DNA of 42,941 bases from Megamonas hypermegale_A (lineage in GTDB: Bacteria > Bacillota > Negativicutes > Selenomonadales > Selenomonadaceae). Made by a program: the position numbers and the translations under genes. The stretch lies in the NCBI RefSeq assembly GCF_030371585.1, contig NZ_JAUDCE010000020.1. One strand, given 5' to 3'. Below the pieces are notes generated by a model. That model searched no databases, was not told where the DNA came from, and saw only the letters and a program-made list of their open reading frames with translations. This document shows positions 6,838 to 14,143 of the stretch, piece by piece (the first letter of the stretch is position 1; every line of letters starts with the position of its first letter).

Positions 6838-7500
6838 TCATACCTTAAGCGGCAAGACATAATAAAAAATCGTTATAAAATGCGCTGCGCTGCCCAGCAT
6901 TACGAATACGTGCCAGATGACATGATTGTACGGTATCTTGCGCACGAGATAGAACACCGCGCCAATACTGTAGAGCACACCGCCCGCCACGAGCCACCAG
7001 ATTGCTTCCACCGAAAGCGTATCAAGCAGCGGCTGCACTATCGTCACGGCAAGCCAGCCCATGACAAGATAGCAGACCGTGCCGATTACACGAAAACGGT
7101 TGTAGAAAAATATCTGAAACACGACACCGGCAATCGCCAGTCCCCAGACTACGCCGAATACAGCCCAGCCTAAAGTACCGTAAAGCGCAATCAATGCAAA
7201 CGGCGTGTAATTGCCGGCAATCAGAACGTAAATCGCCGAATGGTCGATACATTTAAACACCGACTGCACCTTCCGACTGCAAAAACTGAAACTGTGATAC
7301 AGCGTCGACGCCAGATACAGCAGTATCATCGACACGCCATAGACGATTATGCTCGTAATATGCAGCGCTCCCTTATCGTAGCCGTAATACAGCATGGCAA
7401 TAAGACCCGCCACTGCCAGCGCCGTTCCGATGCCGTGCGTAACGGCATTTAATATCTCTTCTATTTTCTTTGTGGTTTTGCAAACACAAACACTGTTCAT
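6838..7500 (-). CDS. Hemolysin III / PAQR-family membrane protein (TrhA/YqfA-like)
   Basis: A 220-aa integral membrane protein with seven hydrophobic helices. The family's conserved metal-site residues are present: Ser and His in STLYHSFSF, Asp and His in DHSAIYVLIAGNYTPFAL, and the C-terminal HVIWHVFVMLGSAAH pair. Bacterial members are annotated as hemolysin III but are thought to act in membrane-lipid or fluidity homeostasis; true haemolytic activity should not be assumed. ATG 7500 lies 10 nt after GAAGGG; a TTG at 7509 would be too close to it. The gene stands alone, with a terminator of the upstream pst operon at about 7613-7650. Confidence 0.93.
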   Translation of the reverse strand: MNSVCVCKTTKKIEEILNAVTHGIGTALAVAGLIAMLYYGYDKGALHITSIIVYGVSMILLYLASTLYHSFSFCSRKVQSVFKCIDHSAIYVLIAGNYTPFALIALYGTLGWAVFGVVWGLAIAGVVFQIFFYNRFRVIGTVCYLVMGWLAVTIVQPLLDTLSVEAIWWLVAGGVLYSIGAVFYLVRKIPYNHVIWHVFVMLGSAAHFITIFYYVLPLKV

Positions 7501-7611
7501 CTTTCTCAATCCCTTCTAAAAGTTTTCAAGTTCTTTTGCAAATAATATTATATCACAACTGAAATTTATTAATAGCTATTATTTTTCTATTAACTCAATA
7601 GGCTTTTTGTA

Positions 7612-7650
7612 TAAAAAAAGAGAATATCCGGCTCTCGCCTGTATTCTCTC
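7612..7650 (-). terminator. Terminator of the pst-phoU operon
   Basis: On the minus strand, AGAGAATA (7649-7642) pairs with TATTCTCT (7626-7619), followed by a run of seven T. It lies about 160 bp beyond the phoU stop, with repeat copy B in between. Confidence 0.75.
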
Positions 7651-7684
7651 TTATCGTGCTTATTTTTATATTATATACTCATTC

Positions 7685-7795
7685 TATCAGTTGATTTTCC
7701 GAAGCAGTATAATTAGTTTATATTCAGTGAGGTTAAGTGACAACATCGAACGAATATAAACTATTATACTGCCGCTATAGGCTGTATGTTTCTGC
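7685..7795 (+). repeat. 121-bp palindromic element, copy B (diverged ends)
   Basis: The internal stem is kept (7704-7724 with 7753-7772, one extra T in the left arm), as is the loop AGTGAGGTTAAGTG. The terminal TTGTGCT and AGCACAA motifs are no longer recognisable, so the boundaries are approximate. It lies in the phoU 3' untranslated region. Confidence 0.8.
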
Positions 7796-7809
7796 AAATA
7801 CACTGCGTA

Positions 7810-8457
7810 TTATATGGACAGTTCGCTTTTAGCTATATAGATAACCCATTCCGCGATATTCGTCGTATGGTCGGCAATGCGTTCTATATATTTGGCAATC
7901 AGTAAATAATTAATATACTGCTCCGTGTTTTCCGGATTTGCCTTGATGAATTCCACGATATCCTTGCGGTAGCGGGAGAAATAATTATCCACTACATCAT
8001 CGGTCGCAATGATTTTTTTCGCCAGCTCGGCATCATTTTCGCTGAAGCACATCACGCTGTTATGCAGCATTTCGCGCGTAACGTCGACCATGGAGTAAAA
8101 ATAATCGGGAATCTGCACCGGCGAAAGCTCTGACAACAGCGCCGTATATTTGGAAATGTCACTGCAATGGTCGGCGATGCGTTCAATATCTATGATCATT
8201 TCCATGATGGACGCGATTTCGCGCCAGTCCGTCGCCACCGGTGCCTGCGTGAGCACGAGCGTCAGACATTTTTCCATGATATTGTGTTCGCGTTCGTTGA
8301 ACTGTTTATCCGCCTTGCGGATGGATTTTGCCAAAACAGCATTTTTATCATCCAAATTCTGGATAACCTTATCCATCGTTTCTTCCAGCTGCGCACCGAC
8401 AACGCGCACATCATTGATAAGCGTATTCAATTCATTTACATAATTAACTCTTGGCAT
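7810..8457 (-). CDS. phoU: Phosphate-transport accessory/signalling protein PhoU
   Basis: A 215-aa all-helical protein with two PhoU repeats. The paired motif (ERIADHCSDISKY in the first half, ERIADHTTNIAEWVIY in the second) is the metal-binding E-x-x-x-D signature of PhoU. It links the Pst transporter to the PhoR-type sensor and lowers phosphate uptake and Pho signalling when phosphate is plentiful. ATG 8457 has GGAGG upstream. It is the last gene of pstSCAB-phoU, 19 bp after pstB. No phoBR pair is in the window. Confidence 0.96.
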   Translation of the reverse strand: MPRVNYVNELNTLINDVRVVGAQLEETMDKVIQNLDDKNAVLAKSIRKADKQFNEREHNIMEKCLTLVLTQAPVATDWREIASIMEMIIDIERIADHCSDISKYTALLSELSPVQIPDYFYSMVDVTREMLHNSVMCFSENDAELAKKIIATDDVVDNYFSRYRKDIVEFIKANPENTEQYINYLLIAKYIERIADHTTNIAEWVIYIAKSELSI

Positions 8458-8476
8458 TTAACTTTCCTCCACTGCA

Positions 8477-9232
8477 TCAGCCGAAACGGCCTGTAATGTA
8501 TTCTTCCGTCTTCGGATTTTTCGGATTGGCGAACAGTTCCTTCGTATCGCCGAATTCGATTAAGTCGCCGAGCAAAAAGAATGCTGTCTTGTCCGAAATA
8601 CGGCTTGCCTGCTGCATATTGTGCGTTACGATTACGATTGTATAATCCTTTTTCAGCTCCAGAGCCAAATCTTCAATTTTTCCGGTGGAAATCGGGTCGA
8701 GCGCTGAAGTCGGTTCGTCCATCAAGATTACATCCGGCTGTACGGCAAGTGTTCTGGCAATGCACAGACGCTGCTGCTGACCGCCGGAAAGACCGAGCGC
8801 CGATTTGTTCAGACGGTCTTTCAGCTCATCCCAAATAGCCGCCTGGCGCAGACTGCGTTCCACGATTTCATCAAGCTTGCTTTTCTTGCTGATGCCGTGA
8901 ATACGCGGACCGTAGGCAACATTGTCATAAATGCTTTTCGGGAACGGGTTCGGCTGCTGGAATACCATGCCGACACGGCGGCGCAGTGTAATCGGGTCGA
9001 GCTCATTGTAGATATCTTCTCCGTCGAGCTTGATAGTTCCTTCCACCTTACAGCCTTCCACTAGGTCGTTCATGCGGTTGAGCGTTTTCAAAAAAGTGGA
9101 TTTACCGCAGCCGGACGGGCCGATTAATGCCGTAATCTCATTTTTTCTAATCTGCATTGTAATATCTTTTAAAGCCTTGAAATTACCATAGTATAAATCC
9201 AGGCTCTCTACATCGAATTTAAAATCAGTCAT
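8477..9232 (-). CDS. pstB: Phosphate ABC transporter ATP-binding protein
   Basis: A 251-aa ABC ATPase with all landmarks: Walker A GPSGCGKST (38-46), Q-loop Gln92, signature LSGGQ (148-152), Walker B VILMDEP (168-174) and an H-loop (VTHNMQQASR). The phosphate-importer subfamily is shown by LNRMNDLVEG and FQQPNPFPKSIYDNVAYGPR. It energises the PstCA channel. AGGAGG for this gene lies inside the 3' end of pstA, and the genes are 3 bp apart, so translation is probably coupled. Confidence 0.98.
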   Translation of the reverse strand: MTDFKFDVESLDLYYGNFKALKDITMQIRKNEITALIGPSGCGKSTFLKTLNRMNDLVEGCKVEGTIKLDGEDIYNELDPITLRRRVGMVFQQPNPFPKSIYDNVAYGPRIHGISKKSKLDEIVERSLRQAAIWDELKDRLNKSALGLSGGQQQRLCIARTLAVQPDVILMDEPTSALDPISTGKIEDLALELKKDYTIVIVTHNMQQASRISDKTAFFLLGDLIEFGDTKELFANPKNPKTEEYITGRFG

Positions 9233-9235
9233 CTA

Positions 9236-10111
9236 TTATTTTCCTCCTGCTTTTTTATCCAGATAACTACTCAGATAACGGGCACCTAAACTGAAAGCAA
9301 ATACCATAACCATCAAAATGGCTGAAGATAAATTGGCGATATCCGCCGCATTAGGAGCCAGTGCTTCCGTACGCGACGCCCAAATATTCAGTGCCAATGT
9401 TTCGCCCGGACGGAACGGATTTAAAGGACACGTCGGCGAAAAGATGTTCCAGTTCGACCAAACGATATCGGTACTCATGCCAGCCGTGTACAAAAGCGCC
9501 GCTGCTTCACCGAAACCGCGTCCGGCTGCCAGGATAACGCCCGTCATAATGCGCGGCATGCAGGCCGGAAGCATTACGTGGCGGATTGTCTGCCAAAGCG
9601 TCGCACCCATGCCGAGACTGCCGCTTTTATATCCCGGCGGCAGAGATTTGAGCGCATCTTCCGTTACCGTCGTGATGAGCGGCAAACTCAAAATGGAAAC
9701 GGCCAGCGCACCGGCGAACAAATTCCACTGCGAATGCGTCATAACGATAAATACGAGATAACCAAACAGCCCGACTACAATGGACGGAAGCGAGGACAGC
9801 GTTTCAATACACATGCGGATGGATTTCGTGATTTTGCCCGGTTTGGCATATTCAGCCATATACGTACCGGCCGCCACACCGAGCGGCACGCTGATTAACA
9901 GTGCCAGAAATACGAGATAAATCGTATTGAAGAACAGATTGCCGATACCGTTGCGCGAGAACGAGAACATATCCGGCGTAAAGTTGCCGAAACCTTTTAT
10001 TAAAACATATAAAGTAAACGCCAATAATAATAGGAGGAAGAAACCGGCAACCACATAAAATACGCCGGTCATGAATTTATCCATCATCTTGGCTCTTTGT
10101 ACAGTCGTCAT
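9236..10111 (-). CDS. pstA: Phosphate ABC transporter permease PstA
   Basis: A 291-aa inner-membrane permease with six hydrophobic segments and the binding-protein-dependent transport loop (EALKSLPPGYKSGSLGMGATLWQTIRHVMLPACMPRIMTG, residues about 165-205) that docks to PstB. It pairs with PstC to form the phosphate channel. Its ATG shares one base with the pstC stop (TAATG), and GGAGGC lies upstream. Confidence 0.97.
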   Translation of the reverse strand: MTTVQRAKMMDKFMTGVFYVVAGFFLLLLLAFTLYVLIKGFGNFTPDMFSFSRNGIGNLFFNTIYLVFLALLISVPLGVAAGTYMAEYAKPGKITKSIRMCIETLSSLPSIVVGLFGYLVFIVMTHSQWNLFAGALAVSILSLPLITTVTEDALKSLPPGYKSGSLGMGATLWQTIRHVMLPACMPRIMTGVILAAGRGFGEAAALLYTAGMSTDIVWSNWNIFSPTCPLNPFRPGETLALNIWASRTEALAPNAADIANLSSAILMVMVFAFSLGARYLSSYLDKKAGGK

Positions 10112-11028
10112 TATTTTTTGCCTCCCTGAGCTTCAGCCGATTTTGCTGAAATATAATGGATAATGAAAATAAACGCCAATGAAATGATAAACAGCAAAAG
10201 TGCCATCGACCAGAGCGCCAAATTGTACTCACTGCCTTCCATCGCACCGCCCATATCGGATGCAATCGCTGCCGTGAGGTTGCTTGTCGGTGATAATATT
10301 GATTCCGGGAAGGCTTTCATTTTACCGATAACCATCGCTACAGCGAGAGCTTCACCGAAGGCGCGGGCCAGACCGAGCACAATCGCCGTCATAATGCCGG
10401 AGATTGCTGCCGGGATAACGACTTTGCTGATTGTCTGCCAGCGTGTCGCACCCAAGCCGTAGGAAGCCTGACGCGAAGAATTCGAGATGCTTCTGATGGC
10501 GTCAGCCGACAGGCTCGTAATCGTCGGATAAATCATCACGGCAAGTACGATACCGGCCGCCAGCACGGAAAAACCGAACTGCAAATCGAACAAATCCTTA
10601 ATGAACGGTACTAAAATCGTAAGACCAATCCAGCCGTATACAACGGACGGAATACCTACGAAAATTTCCACCGCCGGCTGCAAAATCTTTCTGCCCAGAC
10701 CCGGCGATATTTCCACCATGAAAATCGCGCTTGCCAGCGAAAACGGCGTAGCGATGACAAGTGCCAGAAAACAAGTTACAATCGAACCGAAAATAAATAC
10801 AGCTGCGCCGACGCTGCCGCCGCCTGTTGCATTATCAGCCGGTTTCCATTCGGATGAAAACAAAAATTCCGTAAGACTGTGGTCGTAAATCGTGAACGTT
10901 CCTATACCTTTATAGCACAGAAATGCACCGATAGCGATCGTTATAATAATCATCAGCAGACCGCACGCCGTTATAATACCGCGCCAGATATTATTTTGGC
11001 GGTATGCTGCTGTATTTGTCGCTTCCAT
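10111..11028 (-). CDS. pstC: Phosphate ABC transporter permease PstC
   Basis: A 305-aa permease with six transmembrane segments and the EAA-type coupling loop (SNSSRQASYGLGATRWQTISKVVIPAAISGI). The 60-residue extracytoplasmic stretch between the first two helices (FTIYDHSLTEFLFSSEWKPADNATGG) is typical of PstC and separates it from PstA. It follows pstS after a hairpin at 11061-11092, which probably reduces permease expression relative to the binding protein. Confidence 0.97.
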   Translation of the reverse strand: MEATNTAAYRQNNIWRGIITACGLLMIIITIAIGAFLCYKGIGTFTIYDHSLTEFLFSSEWKPADNATGGGSVGAAVFIFGSIVTCFLALVIATPFSLASAIFMVEISPGLGRKILQPAVEIFVGIPSVVYGWIGLTILVPFIKDLFDLQFGFSVLAAGIVLAVMIYPTITSLSADAIRSISNSSRQASYGLGATRWQTISKVVIPAAISGIMTAIVLGLARAFGEALAVAMVIGKMKAFPESILSPTSNLTAAIASDMGGAMEGSEYNLALWSMALLLFIISLAFIFIIHYISAKSAEAQGGKK

Positions 11029-11060
11029 TAAAACACCCTTTCGTCAAAATTCACGAATAA

Positions 11061-11092
11061 AAAAAAGGCGAAAGTAAAATCCGCCTTTTTTC
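11061..11092 (-). terminator. Attenuating hairpin between pstS and pstC
   Basis: On the minus strand, AAAAAGGCGG (about 11090-11081) pairs with CGCCTTTTT (11070-11062) and a T run continues. Its position between binding protein and permease suggests partial termination, giving excess PstS over the membrane subunits. Confidence 0.7.
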
Positions 11093-11104
11093 ATTTTTTA
11101 ATGA

Positions 11105-11989
11105 TTATCTTTGAACCTGCATTTTGCTCGTTACAGCATAACCCTGAGCTTCGATAGCTTTGCCGTATTCATCGGACATGATGAAGTCGAGATAAGCTTT
11201 TACAGCACCAGTAGGTTCACCTTTAGTATACATATGTTCGTAACCCCAGATTGGATACGTACCGTTGTAAGTATTTTCCAAAGTAGGTTCTACACCGTCA
11301 ACAGCAACAGTAGCAACATCTTTATTGTTTACGAGATAGGACAATGCTACGTAACCGATAGCGCCTCTGTTGTCTTTAATGCTCTGCAGAAGTGTACCGG
11401 AATCATCTGTTTCCAGAGATTTGTTGGAAGCTTCTTCCGCACCGTTTAAAGCAAATTCTTTGAATAATGCACGTGTACCGGAAGTGGACGGACGAGTTAC
11501 GAGTACGATTGGTTCATCCGGACCGCCGACTTCTTTCCAGTTTGTTACTTTAGCTGTGAAGATATCAGTCAGCTGCTGTTTTGTCAAAGATTTTACCTGA
11601 GCTGCAATATCTTTGTTGATGACAGGAGCCATCGTTACAACGCAGACTTTGTGGTCAACAAGACCGTCAGCTACAGCTTTGTCCAGTTTCGTATCGGCAG
11701 CCACGTCGGAGTTACCGATATCAACGGAACCGTCAGCAACCTGTTTCAAGCCCGTACCAGAGCCGCCGCCGTTCAATGTGATAGAAACTTCCGGATGAAG
11801 TTCCTTAAATTTATCAGCTGCATCTTTAGCCAGCGGTAAAAGCGCCGAAGAACCGGAGCCCGTTACACTGCCGCTGATGGAAGAGCTGTCGCCAGAAGAA
11901 GTGTTGCTTGCGCTGTCGCTTCCGCAACCGAGAATACTTAAAGACATCATTGCTACGACGCCGAGAGACGCCAATTTTTTCCAATTCAT
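11105..11989 (-). CDS. pstS: Phosphate-binding lipoprotein PstS
   Basis: A 294-aa substrate-binding protein. A lipoprotein signal (MNWKKLASLGVVAMMSLSIL, then GC with lipidated Cys22) is followed by a Ser/Gly-rich linker. The phosphate-binding loops are visible: GSGSSALLPL, NGGGSGTGLKQVADGSVDIGNSD (residues about 75-97) and TRPSTSGTRALF. It delivers phosphate to PstCA. AGGA precedes ATG 11989 at good spacing. The promoter has a four-unit Pho box (12039-12077), so the operon should be induced by phosphate starvation. Confidence 0.97.
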   Translation of the reverse strand: MNWKKLASLGVVAMMSLSILGCGSDSASNTSSGDSSSISGSVTGSGSSALLPLAKDAADKFKELHPEVSITLNGGGSGTGLKQVADGSVDIGNSDVAADTKLDKAVADGLVDHKVCVVTMAPVINKDIAAQVKSLTKQQLTDIFTAKVTNWKEVGGPDEPIVLVTRPSTSGTRALFKEFALNGAEEASNKSLETDDSGTLLQSIKDNRGAIGYVALSYLVNNKDVATVAVDGVEPTLENTYNGTYPIWGYEHMYTKGEPTGAVKAYLDFIMSDEYGKAIEAQGYAVTSKMQVQR

Positions 11990-12035
11990 TTTAAATCCTC
12001 CCCAGATTTAAGTTCTTGTTTAATTTCTGTGTCTA

Positions 12036-12077
12036 AGTATACAAAAGCAATGTAAAGTTACAATGACGCTTATGTAA
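12036..12077 (-). promoter_or_regulatory. Pho box and -10 of the pstS promoter
   Basis: Reading the minus strand from 12077, hexamers TTACAT, TCATTG, TTACAT and TTGTAT recur every 11 bp with 5-bp spacers, the pattern bound by PhoP-type regulators in Bacillus. A TATACT (12041-12036) overlaps the last unit by 3 bp and fits as the -10; no separate -35 is needed for an activator-dependent promoter. A fifth, weaker TTTACAT lies about 60 bp farther upstream. Confidence 0.75.
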
Positions 12078-12204
12078 AATCTAAAATAAAAATTCAGGCA
12101 AAGATTTACTTATGCGCTTCTATGTAAAAAAACGGTAAAAATTGTCAATTCATCTTCGCAAATTCTGTATTCTCAAAATTCTTTCCCAACAGTACAGTAT
12201 TTGC

Positions 12205-12233
12205 TTGACAATTGACTTTTTGACTAATATACT
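12205..12233 (+). promoter_or_regulatory. Promoter of the zinc-ribbon gene
   Basis: TTGACA (12205-12210), a 17-nt spacer and TATACT (12228-12233) form a near-consensus sigma-70 promoter. Transcription would start near 12240 and carry the shortened palindromic repeat (copy C) in a leader of about 130 nt. Confidence 0.7.
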
Positions 12234-12256
12234 AAACTAAAGATGTTTTTTATCCA

Positions 12257-12332
12257 TTGTGCTGGTAAAACATTGAGCCTTTAAGCCAGCAGTATAATAG
12301 TTTATACTGCTTGGAAAAATCAATTAGCACAA
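12257..12332 (-). repeat. 121-bp palindromic element, copy C (45-bp internal deletion)
   Basis: Both ends are intact (TTGTGCT at 12257-12263, AGCACAA at 12326-12332) and the flanks match copy A in reverse orientation. The loop and inner half of the long stem are gone, leaving a 10-bp hairpin (AGCAGTATAA/TTATACTGCT). It lies in the leader of the zinc-ribbon gene. Confidence 0.85.
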
Positions 12333-12370
12333 CAGGCTGTTTTTTAGGTTTTAATATAAAGGAGAAATTT

Positions 12371-12763
12371 ATGCGCTGCGCTAGATGTAACCATGAATTA
12401 GACAGTAACGGCAACTGTCCGTATTGCCAAAATATACAGGACGTACAAACGATGACGAGCAGTGAAGCCCGCAATTACAGCGGTGTAACCATTGAGGACG
12501 AAAACAACTTCCGCAAAGAAAATTCCTATCAATATAGACAAAACCAATCGCGCTATCAGCAGGGATACCGTTCCGGCGGTATGAAAGTGCGCTACGTCCG
12601 CCTCGGCGGCAGTTCTTCCGGCAGCTGGCTCACCAAAGCGCTTATCGCTGTCGGCGGCATTGCGGTGCTCGGCTTTTTCTTCTTTGTCGCCCTGCCGGTG
12701 ATTTTGACCGTTCTCGGTGCAGGCGTCGTAGCCTGGCTGATTTTCCGCTTTTTCAAACGTTAA
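12371..12763 (+). CDS. Zinc-ribbon membrane protein, function unknown
   Basis: A 130-aa protein with an N-terminal zinc ribbon (MRCARCNHELDSNGNCPYC, cysteines 3, 6, 16 and 19). A polar Gln/Tyr/Arg-rich linker follows (about 40-75), and the C-terminal half is hydrophobic (two adjacent membrane segments, SWLTKALIAVGGIAVLGFFF and ALPVILTVLGAGVVAWLIF) ending in RFFKR. ATG 12371 has AAGGAG 6 nt upstream; an open frame extends farther upstream through the repeat but has no ribosome site. Proteins of this layout are common and uncharacterised. yajQ follows 29 bp downstream, probably on the same transcript. Confidence 0.85.
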   Translation: MRCARCNHELDSNGNCPYCQNIQDVQTMTSSEARNYSGVTIEDENNFRKENSYQYRQNQSRYQQGYRSGGMKVRYVRLGGSSSGSWLTKALIAVGGIAVLGFFFFVALPVILTVLGAGVVAWLIFRFFKR

Positions 12764-12792
12764 AAATAAATTAATAATGGAGTTGATTATAC

Positions 12793-13284
12793 ATGGCAAA
12801 AGACAGTTCTTTCGATATCGTATCTCAGGTGGATATGCAGGAAATGAGCAACGCCGTCAACCAGACGGAAAAAGAGATTTCCCAGCGCTACGATTTCCGC
12901 GGCAGCACGGCAAGCATTGAACTTGATGAAAAATCTATTAAAATTGCAGCAGAAGACGATTACAAATTAAACGCAATCCTCGACATTCTGCGCGCCCGCA
13001 TGGCTAAAAGAGGTATTCCGCTGCGCTGCCTCGACCCAGGCAAAGTGGAAGCTGCCGCTAAAGGCACCGTCCGCCAAAACATCAATATCGTACAGGGCAT
13101 TTCCAAAGAAAAAGCCAAAGCGATAATCGCCGCCATCAAAGCGACGAAACTGAAAGTAAATACTCAAATGCAGGGCGACCAGGTGCGCGTTTCCGGCGCG
13201 AAAAAAGACGACCTGCAAGCCGTCATTCAGACACTCAGAGCCGGTGATTTCGGCATTGACCTGCAATTCATCAATATGCGATGA
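12793..13284 (+). CDS. yajQ: YajQ-family nucleotide-binding protein (UPF0234)
   Basis: A 163-aa protein matching the YajQ family over its whole length: FDIVSQVDMQEMSNAVNQ at the start, RYDFRGSTASIEL, KRGIPLRCLDPGKVE and a C-terminal VRVSGAKKDDLQAVIQTLR-FGIDLQFINMR. The fold is two ferredoxin-like domains. Members bind nucleic acids or nucleotides, and some bind cyclic di-GMP; the role here is unproven. It is followed by a strong terminator at 13286-13332. Confidence 0.95.
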   Translation: MAKDSSFDIVSQVDMQEMSNAVNQTEKEISQRYDFRGSTASIELDEKSIKIAAEDDYKLNAILDILRARMAKRGIPLRCLDPGKVEAAAKGTVRQNINIVQGISKEKAKAIIAAIKATKLKVNTQMQGDQVRVSGAKKDDLQAVIQTLRAGDFGIDLQFINMR

Positions 13285-13285
13285 T

Positions 13286-13332
13286 AAAAAAACAGTACGG
13301 TAAAAACTAAAAGTTTACCGTGCTGTTTTTTT
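13286..13332 (+). terminator. Terminator of the zinc-ribbon/yajQ transcript
   Basis: AAAAAACAGTACGGTAAA pairs with TTTACCGTGCTGTTTTTT (one mismatch) around a short loop, with a T run. It starts immediately after the yajQ stop. Confidence 0.85.
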
Positions 13333-13347
13333 CTAAACATAAATATT

Positions 13348-13376
13348 TTGCCAAACAGATAATTTTGTAATATAAT
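13348..13376 (+). promoter_or_regulatory. Promoter of the orphan antitoxin-like RNA
   Basis: TTGCCA (13348-13353), a 17-nt spacer and TATAAT (13371-13376). The sequence just after it (ATAAATATAAAGAAGAG) closely resembles that after the antitoxin promoter at 34.56 kb. Confidence 0.7.
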
Positions 13377-13382
13377 ATAAAT

Positions 13383-13480
13383 ATAAAGAAGAGACAAACT
13401 GATGTTAGCCCGTCAGCCTCTTCGCAAGATTAGGTAATAAAGAAGAAGTCAGACATTATGTCATGACTTCTTTTTTTATT
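13383..13480 (+). ncRNA. Orphan small RNA related to the type I antitoxin RNA at 34.5 kb
   Basis: After a near-consensus promoter comes a 5' hairpin (GAAGAG 13388-13393 with CTCTTC 13418-13423, inner CTGA/TCAG). An AGGTAATAAAGAAGAAG linker and a terminator hairpin (AGAAGTCA/TGACTTCT then seven T) follow. The same order and sequence (GAAGAG, ACAAACTGATGTT, GTCAGCC, CTCTTC, then GAAGAAG) occur in the antisense RNA opposite the small toxin at 34378-34455. No toxin frame lies opposite or downstream here. The RNA of about 98 nt is therefore a solitary antitoxin homologue, either a relic or one acting in trans. Confidence 0.6.
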
Positions 13481-13552
13481 ATATTTTTTCAAATATATAC
13501 TCAAGCTCCACTGCAAAATTGTCGCAGACGGATAATATAAAATTTCTATTTA

Positions 13553-14136
13553 TCGATTTCTTTACTTGTCAAAGAAATCGAATTAAAAAAAGTACCGTTC
13601 GGCACAATATAATATAAAGAGACTTAATTTCTTAATTTATTCTTATATTGCGCCGGGCAATTTTTCTTTGCTGGCACAAAGAAAAGTTGCCGAAAAAGAA
13701 AGTGCCCTTAGTTCGTGCACTGCTAAAAGATTTTCATTTTAAGAAAACTATTTTTTATTTCTAACGTTCAAAAACTCGCTAACGCTCAAACATTTGAACT
13801 AAAAACAGAAATAAAAAATAGTTTTCTTAATAGCTAAAGCCACCATGAAAATCTTCAACGCAGACAAAACTTTAGCATGGCTAGCAAATTACAATATCAA
13901 CAGCTCAAATTAAGTCCCTGCTGGAACTAGAAGGCACGAGCCAAATTCCAAATGTTTCAAACCATTGTAACGACTATATCCGTAGAAGAGCTACGAAGAC
14001 TCGCCCAGTGCAGCGGTAGCGAAACGTTAAAAGGAGTTTTTTACAGGCTCTTATTACTTTAGTAATTAGAGCCTGTTATACCTTTAGGTGATTTTTGGTT
14101 CGTTTTTCTTTTGACCTTTCAAAAGAAAAATGAACT
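13553..14136 (-). repeat. Multi-hairpin repeat, copy 2 (about 584 bp)
   Basis: Reverse-oriented full copy lying between the orphan RNA and the secretin gene. It has a perfect 22-bp central stem (13741-13762 with 13807-13828), the end hairpin CGATTTCTTT/AAAGAAATCG, and the other-end hairpin TTTTTCTTTTGA/TCAAAAGAAAAA. It lacks the GATAGCTCT hairpin present in other copies, and instead carries an extra hairpin (ACAGGCTCT/AGAGCCTGT, about 14048-14080) seen in no other copy. The stretch 13285-14143 holds only this, the small RNA and a terminator. Confidence 0.9.
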
Positions 14137-14143
14137 CAACTAA

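Noticed and set aside
12250..12474. Minus-strand open frame of 74 codons
   Set aside because: It overlaps the palindromic repeat and the start of the zinc-ribbon gene, with no ribosome site.
13490..13600. A toxin gene paired with the orphan small RNA
   Set aside because: The convergent strand has no start codon with a strong ribosome site followed by a hydrophobic frame.
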